Both the position numbers and the translations under genes were made by a program. Shown here one piece after another: positions 5,967 to 5,994 of a stretch of DNA of 5,994 nucleotides (position 1 is its first letter; every line of letters begins with the position of its first letter). The notes under the pieces were generated by a model. That model was not told the origin of the DNA. It saw nothing but the letters and a program-made list of their open reading frames with translations, and searched no databases. Origin of the DNA: Dokdonella sp. (GTDB lineage Bacteria > Pseudomonadota > Gammaproteobacteria > Xanthomonadales > Rhodanobacteraceae); contig JASLGB010000232.1 in NCBI GenBank assembly GCA_030150315.1, forward strand, positions 1-5,994. Reading direction: 5' to 3'.

Positions 5967-5994
5967 CGCGCATCGCCTGTGTCGGCGACGCGCG
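5967..5994 (+). terminator. Strong hairpin after the aldo/keto reductase gene (terminator candidate, window edge)
   Basis: CGCGCATCGCC (5967-5977) pairs with GGCGACGCGCG (5984-5994) around the loop TGTGTC: ten base pairs with one A-C mismatch (5972 against 5989). It begins 10 bases after the reductase stop, the usual place for a factor-independent terminator. The T-run that would confirm it lies beyond the window, and the stem may extend further. Confidence 0.45.

Noticed and set aside
1..5994. Possible mobile element, CRISPR, tRNA/rRNA, toxin-antitoxin or defence island.
   Set aside because: No transposase or integrase motif, no regularly spaced repeats, no RNA gene signature; every long stretch is covered by housekeeping-type genes of similar composition.

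Overview
This window is dense, GC-rich bacterial chromosome. It carries six protein-coding genes, five complete and one cut by the left edge, with only short gaps between them (75-90 bases at most). Strong G/C preference at third codon positions produces very long spurious reading frames opposite the real genes. Gene content (a HutF-type histidine degradation gene, an M23 peptidase, a YkgJ-type cysteine-cluster protein), GC richness and compact spacing fit a gammaproteobacterium of the Xanthomonadales/Lysobacterales (Lysobacter/Luteimonas-like). That placement is an inference from style and protein flavour, not from a marker gene.

Layout. On the minus strand, reading leftwards from 2218, are hutI (imidazolonepropionase), a small YkgJ-family cysteine-cluster protein, and an HI0933/YhiN-like FAD oxidoreductase that runs off the window at base 1. 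These three overlap by 4 and 8 bases, so they are almost certainly one translationally coupled operon. A good extended -10 element lies in front of hutI. On the plus strand from 2308 are a secreted M23-family metallopeptidase, hutF (formimidoylglutamate deiminase) and an aldo/keto reductase. The 75-base gap before hutF holds a repeated GC-rich decamer that can also fold into a hairpin. A strong hairpin follows the reductase at the right edge.

How the genes fit together. HutI opens the ring of imidazolonepropionate to give N-formimidoyl-L-glutamate. HutF removes the imino group as ammonia to give N-formyl-L-glutamate, which a HutG-type deformylase (not in the window) would split to glutamate and formate. 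The window therefore encodes two consecutive steps of the five-step histidine route, on opposite strands with a cell-wall-type peptidase gene between them. hutH, hutU, hutG and a hutC repressor are not present here. The M23 peptidase, cysteine-cluster protein, FAD enzyme and aldo/keto reductase have no obvious role in histidine use.

I found no mobile element, CRISPR array, RNA gene, toxin/antitoxin pair or recognisable defence system. The points most worth a second look are the arginine at the usual first zinc-ligand position of the M23 peptidase, the tight hutI/cysteine-cluster/FAD operon, and the repeat in front of hutF. Nothing here amounts to a convincing undescribed system.
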